This document shows positions 1 to 5,308 of a stretch of 5,308 bases of DNA, in pieces; within the stretch, counting starts at the first letter, position 1; the number at the start of each line of letters is the position of its first letter. Made by a program: the position numbers and the translations under genes. Source of the DNA: Ignavibacteria bacterium UBA6688. GTDB lineage: Bacteria > Bacteroidota > Ignavibacteria > UBA10030. The notes below the pieces were generated by a model. That model was not told the origin of the DNA, made no database searches, and worked only from the letters and a program-made list of their open reading frames with translations. The stretch lies in the NCBI GenBank assembly GCA_002454845.1, contig DKJQ01000036.1, positions 1 to 5,308 of the forward strand, given 5' to 3'.

Positions 1-2
1 CC

Positions 3-452
3 GAGCCGGACGAGATCATCGAAGTGGGAGACGCCGTCAGACTTCACAAGGGAACGGAAGTGGGGGAGGTGGTGGAGTTGAAAGGAACTCAGGCAACCGT
101 GCTCTGGGGAAATGCCAGACTCAGAGTTCAGAGCAAGGACCTTCGAAAGGAGCGCCGGCGCAGTACCTCCTCGGCGCAGTCGGATGGCGTGACGTATCTC
201 CCCGAGGGGAAACCGGAAGTGGATTTGCGGGGCATGATGGGTGACGAGGCAGTTTCGACCGTGCAGCACTTCCTCGATAATGCCCTTCTTTCAGGGCTCC
301 ACAGAGTGGACATTATCCACGGAAAAGGAACAGGAGCCCTTCGAAAACGGATCTCGGAGTTCCTCAAAACCTACCCCCACGTCAAGTCGTTCCGCCTCGG
401 TGAATGGAATGAGGGCGGCTCGGGTGTTACCGTTGTGGAGCTGGCCGACTGA
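3..452 (+). CDS. mutS2: Endonuclease MutS2, C-terminal part (KOW-like and Smr domains), 5' truncated by window edge
   Basis: The last 149 codons of a MutS2 protein; the frame is open to the left edge, so the GTG at 24 is an internal valine and not a start. The family is usually close to 800 residues, so the clamp and ATPase domains lie outside the window. Visible first is a KOW-like beta segment (about 24-150: VGDAV, then GEVVELKG, then a QSKDL-like end). A short basic, serine-rich linker follows (RKERRRSTSS), then a complete Smr domain. The Smr hallmarks are VDLRG at 219-233 (the LDxR nuclease motif, with Val for Leu), HGKGTGALR at 318-344, and a terminal GEWNEGGSGVTVVEL. In the family, MutS2 is a dimeric ATPase that suppresses homologous recombination and, in Bacillus, acts on collided ribosomes; Smr supplies nuclease or RNA-binding activity. 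Its stop overlaps the next start by one base, so it probably shares a transcript with the carboxylase genes. Identification is firm; which of the roles applies here cannot be told. Confidence 0.93.
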   Translation, partial: EPDEIIEVGDAVRLHKGTEVGEVVELKGTQATVLWGNARLRVQSKDLRKERRRSTSSAQSDGVTYLPEGKPEVDLRGMMGDEAVSTVQHFLDNALLSGLHRVDIIHGKGTGALRKRISEFLKTYPHVKSFRLGEWNEGGSGVTVVELAD

Positions 453-1963
453 TGAAGACCATTCGAAAAGTACTTGTTGCCAACAGGGGCGAGATTGCCG
501 TCCGGATCATCCGAACCTGCAGGGAAATGGGGATTGGATCCGTTGCCGTCTTCTCAGACGCAGACCGGACAGCGCTCCATGTCCGGTTGGCGGATGAAGC
601 ATACCGACTAGGGGGAAGCCCTCCATCAGAGAGCTACCTGCAACAGGAAAAAATCATCGAGGCTGCACTGCAGACCGGATCCGATGCGATCCATCCGGGC
701 TATGGTTTCGTCTCGGAGAATCCCGGTTTCGCCGAGTTGGTCCAATCGAAAGGATTGATATTTATTGGACCAGGCGGCGCCGCCATCCGGACTCTCGGAG
801 ATAAAACCGCAGCCAGGAAGCTCGCGCGAAACCTCGGGATCCCGACCATTCAAGGAAGCCTTGAAGCTTTGAAAGGTGATCAGGAGGCTTTCACGTGCGC
901 GAAGGAGGTCGGCTATCCGATCATGATCAAAGCAGCAGCGGGGGGAGGGGGGAAGGGAATGCGCATTGTCCGGGGAGAGTCCGATCTGGCCTCCGCGCTA
1001 CAAATGGCGCGCTCCGAAGCAAAGACAGCCTTCCATGATGACCGGGTCTATATCGAACAATATATTGATGCACCCCGTCATATCGAGATTCAGATCCTTG
1101 CTGATGCTCATAGCAACGTCGTCCACCTGGGCGAACGGGAATGCTCCATCCAGCGACGTCATCAAAAAGTGATCGAGGAAAGTCCTTCTCCCGCACTCGA
1201 CGATCAAACAAGGGAAGAGTTGGGAAAAGCGGCTGTACGATTGGCACGCGCCGCGCAGTATGTGAACGCCGGGACGATGGAATTCCTGGTTGACCGGAAC
1301 AAAGCGTTCTATTTTCTGGAAGTGAATACGCGTCTGCAGGTCGAGCATCCTGTGACCGAGGCCTTGACCGGGTTAGACATGGTTCGGGCACAAATAAGGA
1401 TTGCGGAAGGACATCCGCTGCCGTACCGGCAGGAAGAGATCCGAAGAGAGGGATATGCTCTTGAATGTCGGATTTGTGCGGAGGATCCCCGGAACCAGTT
1501 CTTTCCTTCTTCCGGAAGGTTGACCCGCTATACCCCGCCGGAGGGGAGAATCCGCGTCGAGAACGGCTACAGGGAGGGGGACACGGTGTCATTACACTAT
1601 GACTCTCTCATCGCCAAAGTCATAAGCTACGGTCCATCCCGAGAAGAAGCGGTGCGTGCCATGGACCGGGCACTTTCGGAGTTCCATATCGAGGGCGTAG
1701 AAACGACGATCCCTTTTTGCCGGTTCGTCCTCACGCATCCGGCATTTCTTTCAGGAACGTTTGACACGAATTTCGTTGAGCAACACTATTCACCGGATAT
1801 CCTCCATCCGGCAGAACGGGATCAAAACGAGTCGGTTGTGGCCGCTCTCGCCGCTGTCTTGCTTCGTGATCGCGCGACGCAGCAAGCCATTATTCCTCCG
1901 GGGGAAGTAGGGGATGGCATCAGCCGCTGGAAACTTCTCCGAAGGGAGGGAATGAGGGAATGA
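452..1963 (+). CDS. accC: Biotin carboxylase subunit of an acyl-CoA carboxylase (AccC/PccA-type)
   Basis: A 503-residue ATP-grasp enzyme that carboxylates the biotin of a carrier protein using ATP and bicarbonate, in the cytosol. The N-terminal biotin carboxylase fold begins KVLVANRGEIAVRII (7-20). Next come HPGYGFVSENPGFA (81-94), GDK (116-118), the glycine-rich ATP loop AAAGGGGKGM (161-170), RHQKVIEE (236-243), FLEVNTRLQVEHP (288-300) and ECRICAEDP (338-346). Residues matching the E. coli AccC active site are all present: K118, K160, H210, K239, E277, E290, N292, R294, Q296, E298 and R340. E. coli AccC has 449 residues. The extra tail here (about 447-503, ending SRWKLLRREGMRE) resembles the region after the carboxylase core in propionyl-/methylcrotonyl-CoA carboxylase alpha subunits, so an acyl-CoA carboxylase is more likely than the fatty-acid AccC alone; substrate is not decided. 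The ATG at 452 gives the canonical N-terminus and has a modest GGAG at 437-440. It overlaps mutS2 by 1 base and the biotinyl gene by 4. Confidence 0.93.
   Translation: MKTIRKVLVANRGEIAVRIIRTCREMGIGSVAVFSDADRTALHVRLADEAYRLGGSPPSESYLQQEKIIEAALQTGSDAIHPGYGFVSENPGFAELVQSKGLIFIGPGGAAIRTLGDKTAARKLARNLGIPTIQGSLEALKGDQEAFTCAKEVGYPIMIKAAAGGGGKGMRIVRGESDLASALQMARSEAKTAFHDDRVYIEQYIDAPRHIEIQILADAHSNVVHLGERECSIQRRHQKVIEESPSPALDDQTREELGKAAVRLARAAQYVNAGTMEFLVDRNKAFYFLEVNTRLQVEHPVTEALTGLDMVRAQIRIAEGHPLPYRQEEIRREGYALECRICAEDPRNQFFPSSGRLTRYTPPEGRIRVENGYREGDTVSLHYDSLIAKVISYGPSREEAVRAMDRALSEFHIEGVETTIPFCRFVLTHPAFLSGTFDTNFVEQHYSPDILHPAERDQNESVVAALAAVLLRDRATQQAIIPPGEVGDGISRWKLLRREGMRE
1944..1962 (+). promoter_or_regulatory. 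Shine-Dalgarno and ATGA overlap setting the start of the biotinyl subunit
   Basis: GGGAGGG (1944-1950) and a second purine block GAGGGA (1954-1959) precede the ATG at 1960-1962. The carboxylase stop TGA is 1961-1963, giving the ATGA arrangement typical of translational coupling. Coupling would help make the two subunits in matched amounts; that is inference. This is the clearest ribosome-binding site in the window. Confidence 0.75.
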
Positions 1964-2493
1964 AGAAAAAGTACCGCGTAACGGTTGACAACCAGGAACA
2001 CGAAGTATCGACAGACGACGCCGGAAACCACACAGTGAACGGGAAGCCCGTAGTGGTTGACGCCGTTCAGATGACAGAAGGGGTCTTTTCCGTTATTTTT
2101 GAAGGGACCGTGTACGAAGTTTCACTTCAACAAGGCGACAACGGGGCAGATCAAAACGGCGATACACGCGGCGTGACACTCCTCGTCAACGGCACGCCGC
2201 ACCAGGTGAAAGTCGACGACGAACGATCGATGTTGCTTAAGTCCGTACTCGAAAAACCACATTCCGTGGAATCGAAAATCAGTGTCCGTGCTCCCATGCC
2301 CGGACTGATCACGAAAATTGAGGTCCACGAAGGGGACATGATAACTGAAGGGCAGGGCTTGGTGATACTGGAAGCCATGAAGATGGAGAATGAAATCAAA
2401 TCCTCATCAAAGGCCATCGTCGGTGTTATTCACGTGAAGTTGAGACAAACTGTCGACAAGAGCGAGGTGCTTGTTACACTGTCAAGCATTTAA
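1960..2493 (+). CDS. Biotinyl carrier (BCCP-like) subunit of acyl-CoA carboxylase
   Basis: A 177-residue protein carrying biotin between the carboxylase encoded just upstream and an unseen carboxyltransferase. The C-terminal biotinyl domain (about 107-177) has APMPGLI at 111-117 and the biotinylation motif EAMKMENE at 138-145. The target lysine is K141 (codon 2380-2382), 36 residues from the C-terminus, the usual spacing. Residues 1-98 form short strand-turn-strand units of similar pattern: VDNQEHEV, VNGKPVVV, FEGTVYEV and VNGTPHQV. This looks like the beta-barrel of the BT (carboxylase-transferase bridging) domain of PCC/MCC alpha subunits. A charged Gly/Asp/Asn linker lies at 58-70. There is no Ala/Pro-rich linker of the kind seen in E. 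coli AccB, which argues against a fatty-acid-synthesis AccB. The start overlaps accC by four bases with a strong Shine-Dalgarno. Biotinyl function is near certain; the bridging role of the N-terminal half is inferred. A decarboxylase-type biotin subunit is a less likely alternative. Confidence 0.9.
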   Translation: MKKKYRVTVDNQEHEVSTDDAGNHTVNGKPVVVDAVQMTEGVFSVIFEGTVYEVSLQQGDNGADQNGDTRGVTLLVNGTPHQVKVDDERSMLLKSVLEKPHSVESKISVRAPMPGLITKIEVHEGDMITEGQGLVILEAMKMENEIKSSSKAIVGVIHVKLRQTVDKSEVLVTLSSI

Positions 2494-2542
2494 TGAGATG
2501 ATAACCGCTAACCTCTATTTTTAACGAGACTTACAACCACCC
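2494..2542. other. Spacer between biotinyl gene and purL; no recognisable ribosome-binding site
   Basis: Forty-nine bases separate the two genes. The stretch contains a short T run (2518-2522) but no stem before it, so there is no good intrinsic terminator. I found no convincing -35/-10 pair. The 20 bases before the purL ATG (cgagacttacaaccaccc) lack any GGAG/AGGA block. purL may be read through from upstream or have its own atypical promoter; the sequence does not decide. Confidence 0.5.
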
Positions 2543-4783
2543 ATGAATTCAGATACCAGCACGACAGAACCGGAAGTAACTTCGAAATTAGCGCGTGAAC
2601 ATGGTCTGACCGACGAAGAGTATGGCCAGATTACAAAGACGCTCGGCCGCACTCCGACGTACACGGAACTCGGCATCTATAGCGTCATGTGGAGTGAGCA
2701 CTGCAGCTATAAAAACTCGATCGCATTGCTAAAGACCCTTCCCAGGTCGGGATCCCGACTCCTTGTCGGTGCCGGGGAGGAAAATGCCGGACTTGTCGAT
2801 ATCGGTGATGGGTTAGCTGTTGCGTTCAAGATTGAAAGCCACAACCACCCTTCAGCTGTGGAACCCTATCAGGGGGCTGCGACAGGGGTTGGGGGAATCA
2901 TGCGTGACATTTTTACGATGGGAGCACGCCCTATTGCATCGCTCAATTCATTGAGATTTGGTGAACTTAGTGATGAACGTGTTCGATATCTGTTCAAGAA
3001 CGTTGTAAAGGGCATTGGGGATTATGGCAATAGCTTTGGAGTCCCGACTGTTGCCGGCGAAGTCTACTTCGACAAATGCTATACAGCAAATCCACTCGTG
3101 AACGCCATGTCGGTTGGCATAGTCGAACACGATTTCGTCGCCAAGGCAATCTCAACAGGGGAGGGTAACCTTGTAATGATCGTAGGATCCTCAACGGGGC
3201 GCGACGGCATCCATGGTGCAACATTTGCCTCTGAGGAGATTTCTGAGGAGTCGGAGTCTAAGAGGCCCTCAGTGCAGGTAGGTGACCCGTTTACGGAGAA
3301 GTTACTTCTTGAAGCTACGCTGGAGGCAATTCGTGCCGGACTGATTGTCGGGATCCAGGACATGGGAGCTGCGGGTATTACCTGCTCCAGTACCGAGATG
3401 AGTGCAAAAAGTTCGTCCGGAATGACTCTCAACCTGGATCAGGTTCCTTTGCGGGAAGAGGGAATGACGGCATACGAAATTATGTTGTCAGAGTCACAGG
3501 AGAGAATGCTCTTGGTTGTTAAGCCTGAGCATGAGAGAGCGATCAATAAGATATTTGACAAGTGGGACTTACACGCCGTCACCATTGGAAGAGTAAATGC
3601 CAGTGATCTTGTAAGGGTGATGCATGAGGGAGTATTAAAGGCTGAGGTCCCGCCTGGTTCACTCGTGCTTGGAGAAGGGGCTCCAGTTTATTTTAGGGAA
3701 ACAAAAGAACCAGAGTACCTCAAACAGTCCCGTGCTTTTATCCCGGGATCATTGCCAGAGCCAGGTGATTACAACAAGGTTCTTATGGACCTCCTACAAA
3801 GTCCAAATATCGCAAGCAAGCGATGGGTGTACCGCCAGTACGACTCAATGGTCAGGACCAACAGTATTTCAACGGGCGGTGATGCGGCAGTTGTCAGGAT
3901 CAAAGGGACCACGAAATCTCTATCCGTCAAAACCGACTGCAATGCTCGGTATGTCTATCTTAACCCCCGCAGAGGTGGACAAATTGCAGTAGCTGAGTCG
4001 GCTAGAAACGTTGTCTGTACAGGAGCTGAGCCTTTGGCGATCACAAACTGCCTTAACTTCGGCAATCCTTATGACCCGGAAGTGTACTGGCAGTTTAAAG
4101 AGGCTGTCGGGGGAATTGGTGACGCGTGCCGAGCGCTGGGGACTCCAGTGACTGGGGGAAACGTGAGCTTCTACAATGAGAGTCCAGAAGCCGCGGTCTA
4201 TCCCACACCAGTGATTGGTATGCTGGGCCTGATTGATGATCCTGCACATATTACGGGGGCTTCCTTCCGTAACGCTGGTGATGAGATCATTCTGCTGGGG
4301 GAAATGAGGGGAGAGATTGGCGGATCAGAATATCTCTATCTGATGACCGGCCAGGTTACCGGAGATGCTCCCAATTTGAATTTGGAATTTGAGAAGAACC
4401 TTCAATTGACATGTTTGGAGTTGATCAGGCAGGGGTTGGTTGAGTCGGCTCACGATTGTTCCGAGGGCGGAATTGCGGTCGCTCTGGCCGAATCCTGTTT
4501 CAATGGTTCGGGTCTGCTCGGGGCAGAGATTTCCCTGGAGCTTGGGAGCCTTCGACCAGACTTTTTGCTCTTTGGCGAGGATCAGTCCAGGATAATCATC
4601 TCTGCAAAGCCAGGCAGGCTGATTGAAGTTAACAAGATTGCCACAAAGTGTGGCGTGTCAGCCACTAGCATCGGAAGAGTTCAGGAGAAGCCGGAACTTG
4701 AGATTAGGGGCTACATTAAGGTAGGAATTGAATTGGCTGAAAAGGTCTATGAGGATGCCATACCGAAGAGAATGGGGGAGTAG
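2543..4783 (+). CDS. purL: Phosphoribosylformylglycinamidine synthase II, small type (PurL)
   Basis: A 746-residue enzyme for step four of de novo purine synthesis: FGAR plus ammonia plus ATP gives FGAM. Its length matches the small PurL of Bacillus and Thermotoga rather than the about 1300-residue fused enzyme, so it should need PurS and the glutaminase PurQ, both absent here. Two tandem AIRS-like halves are visible. In the first: MWSEHCSYK (49-57, with conserved His53), KIESHNHPSA (96-105), GGIMRDIFTMGARP (117-130), QDMGAAGITCSSTEM (272-286) and MLSESQERMLLVV (314-326). In the second: SVKTDCNARYVYLNP (461-475), ITNCLNFGNPYDPEVYWQF (500-518), TGGNVSFYNES (537-547), HDCSEGGIAVALAES (637-651) and FGEDQSRIIIS (677-687). 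No domain is missing and the frame is intact. The ATG at 2543 is the only suitable start before the conserved PEVTSKLAREHGL stretch, though it adds about nine unconserved residues and has no Shine-Dalgarno. Coding GC appears lower than in the upstream genes. It converges on dapF. Confidence 0.96.
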   Translation: MNSDTSTTEPEVTSKLAREHGLTDEEYGQITKTLGRTPTYTELGIYSVMWSEHCSYKNSIALLKTLPRSGSRLLVGAGEENAGLVDIGDGLAVAFKIESHNHPSAVEPYQGAATGVGGIMRDIFTMGARPIASLNSLRFGELSDERVRYLFKNVVKGIGDYGNSFGVPTVAGEVYFDKCYTANPLVNAMSVGIVEHDFVAKAISTGEGNLVMIVGSSTGRDGIHGATFASEEISEESESKRPSVQVGDPFTEKLLLEATLEAIRAGLIVGIQDMGAAGITCSSTEMSAKSSSGMTLNLDQVPLREEGMTAYEIMLSESQERMLLVVKPEHERAINKIFDKWDLHAVTIGRVNASDLVRVMHEGVLKAEVPPGSLVLGEGAPVYFRETKEPEYLKQSRAFIPGSLPEPGDYNKVLMDLLQSPNIASKRWVYRQYDSMVRTNSISTGGDAAVVRIKGTTKSLSVKTDCNARYVYLNPRRGGQIAVAESARNVVCTGAEPLAITNCLNFGNPYDPEVYWQFKEAVGGIGDACRALGTPVTGGNVSFYNESPEAAVYPTPVIGMLGLIDDPAHITGASFRNAGDEIILLGEMRGEIGGSEYLYLMTGQVTGDAPNLNLEFEKNLQLTCLELIRQGLVESAHDCSEGGIAVALAESCFNGSGLLGAEISLELGSLRPDFLLFGEDQSRIIISAKPGRLIEVNKIATKCGVSATSIGRVQEKPELEIRGYIKVGIELAEKVYEDAIPKRMGE

Positions 4784-4929
4784 GTTCCTGGTGATTCTTG
4801 CATACTGTTGCTTTTCGTTTTCCGCCTGTTTCGTGACTTTACATAATATGTATTATATGTAAGCGTCACGGAGGCTAAATTGCACTGCTGAAAGAGGCCC
4901 GACCTCAACATTCCGTTCACTCTCTCACT
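4784..4929. other. Convergent spacer between purL and dapF
   Basis: There is no gene in these 146 bases. The part next to purL (4809-4831) is T-rich on the + strand (ttgcttttcgttttccgcc) without a preceding stem. The centre is an inverted repeat, listed separately. Near dapF two small hairpins can be drawn. One is GAGG/CCTC with a 5-base loop at 4894-4906, followed on the - strand by TTTC. The other is TCTCT/AGAGA at 4921-4936, spanning the dapF stop. Either could help end dapF transcription, but both are short and neither has a full T tract. Confidence 0.5.
4832..4870. repeat. 39-base inverted repeat, possible bidirectional terminator or protein-binding site
   Basis: The outer arms CGTGAC (4832-4837) and GTCACG (4865-4870) are perfect reverse complements. 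The inner arms TTACATA (4839-4845) and TATGTAA (4856-4862) are too. The loop is ten AT-rich bases (4846-4855), and the two arm pairs are joined by T on one side and GC on the other. The structure sits between convergent genes, where a shared terminator is expected. However, there is no T tract right after the stem on either strand, so a standard intrinsic terminator is not shown. The AT-rich core would also suit a binding site. Confidence 0.65.
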
Positions 4930-5308
4930 TCAGAGAACAGCCTTGCCTTCAAATACAATTTTGGCCGGACCCTGGAGTGTAACATTCTCAGGAACATCGC
5001 CCTTCAGATCGAAATCAACTATCAGCGGAGATCGGCTTTTTGGTAGGATGGTTATCGGCGGCTTCATCTTATTAAAGAGTCTTGAAGCGATGATTGCTGA
5101 TGCTACGGACCCTGTACCACATGCTAATGTTTCAGATTCAACACCTCGCTCATATGTCCTTATTTTCAATCTCTTGTCTGACACTACCTCAATGAAATTC
5201 ACGTTTGTTCCCGAAGGCTGGAACACTTTATGGTACCGGATTTCACGTCCAAGTCCAATAACATCGACACGTTCAATTTTTAATCCACGCATCCACAAAG
5301 CTCGTACT
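4930..5308 (-). CDS. dapF: Diaminopimelate epimerase DapF, C-terminal half, 5' end beyond window
   Basis: The last 126 codons of DapF, which interconverts LL- and meso-diaminopimelate for lysine and peptidoglycan synthesis, without cofactor and using two cysteines. Visible motifs are VDVIGLGREIRYH, PSGTNVNF (GTNVNF at 5194-5211), and the signature ERGVESETLACGTGS at 5107-5151. The second catalytic Cys is codon 5119-5121. The protein ends GPAKIVFEGKAVL with stop TGA at 4930-4932. DapF is usually 260-280 residues, so the N-terminal half with the first catalytic Cys lies beyond the right edge. The frame stays open to 5307; the TTG at 5296-5298 could act as a start in principle but is best read as an internal Leu. 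The Pro-His stretch expected just before the VDV segment is not seen in the first codons. The gene is transcribed toward purL and is clearly more AT-rich than accC. Family assignment is firm; whether the full gene is intact cannot be judged. Confidence 0.92.
   Translation of the reverse strand, partial: VRALWMRGLKIERVDVIGLGREIRYHKVFQPSGTNVNFIEVVSDKRLKIRTYERGVESETLACGTGSVASAIIASRLFNKMKPPITILPKSRSPLIVDFDLKGDVPENVTLQGPAKIVFEGKAVL

Noticed and set aside
940..957. G-rich run (15 G in 18 bases) that could suggest a G-quadruplex
   Set aside because: It encodes the conserved glycine-rich ATP loop of biotin carboxylase, so glycine and lysine codons explain the G content.
927..1592. Long antisense open frame (221 codons) opposite accC
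   Set aside because: Its translation is rich in Pro, Ser and Arg with no family resemblance, and the + strand frame over the same bases carries every biotin carboxylase active-site motif. It is a by-product of codon bias.
2516..2524. TATTTTTAA as a -10 element or terminator T tract before purL
   Set aside because: No -35-like hexamer at a suitable distance and no stem immediately upstream, so neither reading is supported.
3079..3432. Antisense open frame of 117 codons opposite purL
   Set aside because: No recognisable motif, and it lies wholly across conserved PurL motifs; treated as a shadow.
5296..5298. TTG as the start codon of a short complete dapF-like gene
   Set aside because: The frame remains open to the window edge, and DapF needs an N-terminal half with the first catalytic Cys. 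The simpler reading is a gene cut by the window.

Overview
The window holds five protein-coding genes and no RNA gene, mobile element or CRISPR array that I can see. It looks like ordinary chromosomal housekeeping DNA. In order: the 3' end of mutS2 (+), a complete biotin carboxylase (+), a complete small biotinyl carrier subunit (+), a complete purL (+), and the C-terminal half of dapF (-), which runs off the right edge.

The first three genes (positions 3-2493) are packed like an operon. The mutS2 stop and the carboxylase start share one base (TGATG), and the carboxylase and biotinyl genes overlap by four bases (ATGA) behind a good Shine-Dalgarno sequence. The carboxylase plus biotinyl protein total 680 residues. 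Together they look like the alpha subunit of an acyl-CoA carboxylase (propionyl-/methylcrotonyl-CoA carboxylase type) cut into two polypeptides. The partner carboxyltransferase is not in the window.

After a 49-base gap with no clear ribosome-binding site comes purL, the small-type (about 750 residue) FGAM synthase II that normally works with separate PurS and PurQ proteins; neither is present here. purL converges on dapF across a 146-base spacer that contains a strong AT-rich inverted repeat (4832-4870). dapF makes meso-diaminopimelate for lysine and cell wall.

Organism: a bacterium with diaminopimelate synthesis, MutS2, small PurL and a split carboxylase alpha subunit. The style of PurL and DapF, the split biotin carboxylase/biotinyl pair and the missing Shine-Dalgarno before purL suggest the Bacteroidota/Chlorobiota/Ignavibacteria side of bacteria. 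This is inference from remembered family resemblance, not a search. Hand-counted 60-base rows give about 57% GC in accC (rows 481 and 1201), about 42-53% in purL (rows 3541 and 3001) and about 43% in dapF (row 5041), so composition falls from left to right.

I looked for an undescribed system and did not find one. The most notable points are the split carboxylase alpha subunit coupled to mutS2 and the inverted repeat between purL and dapF.
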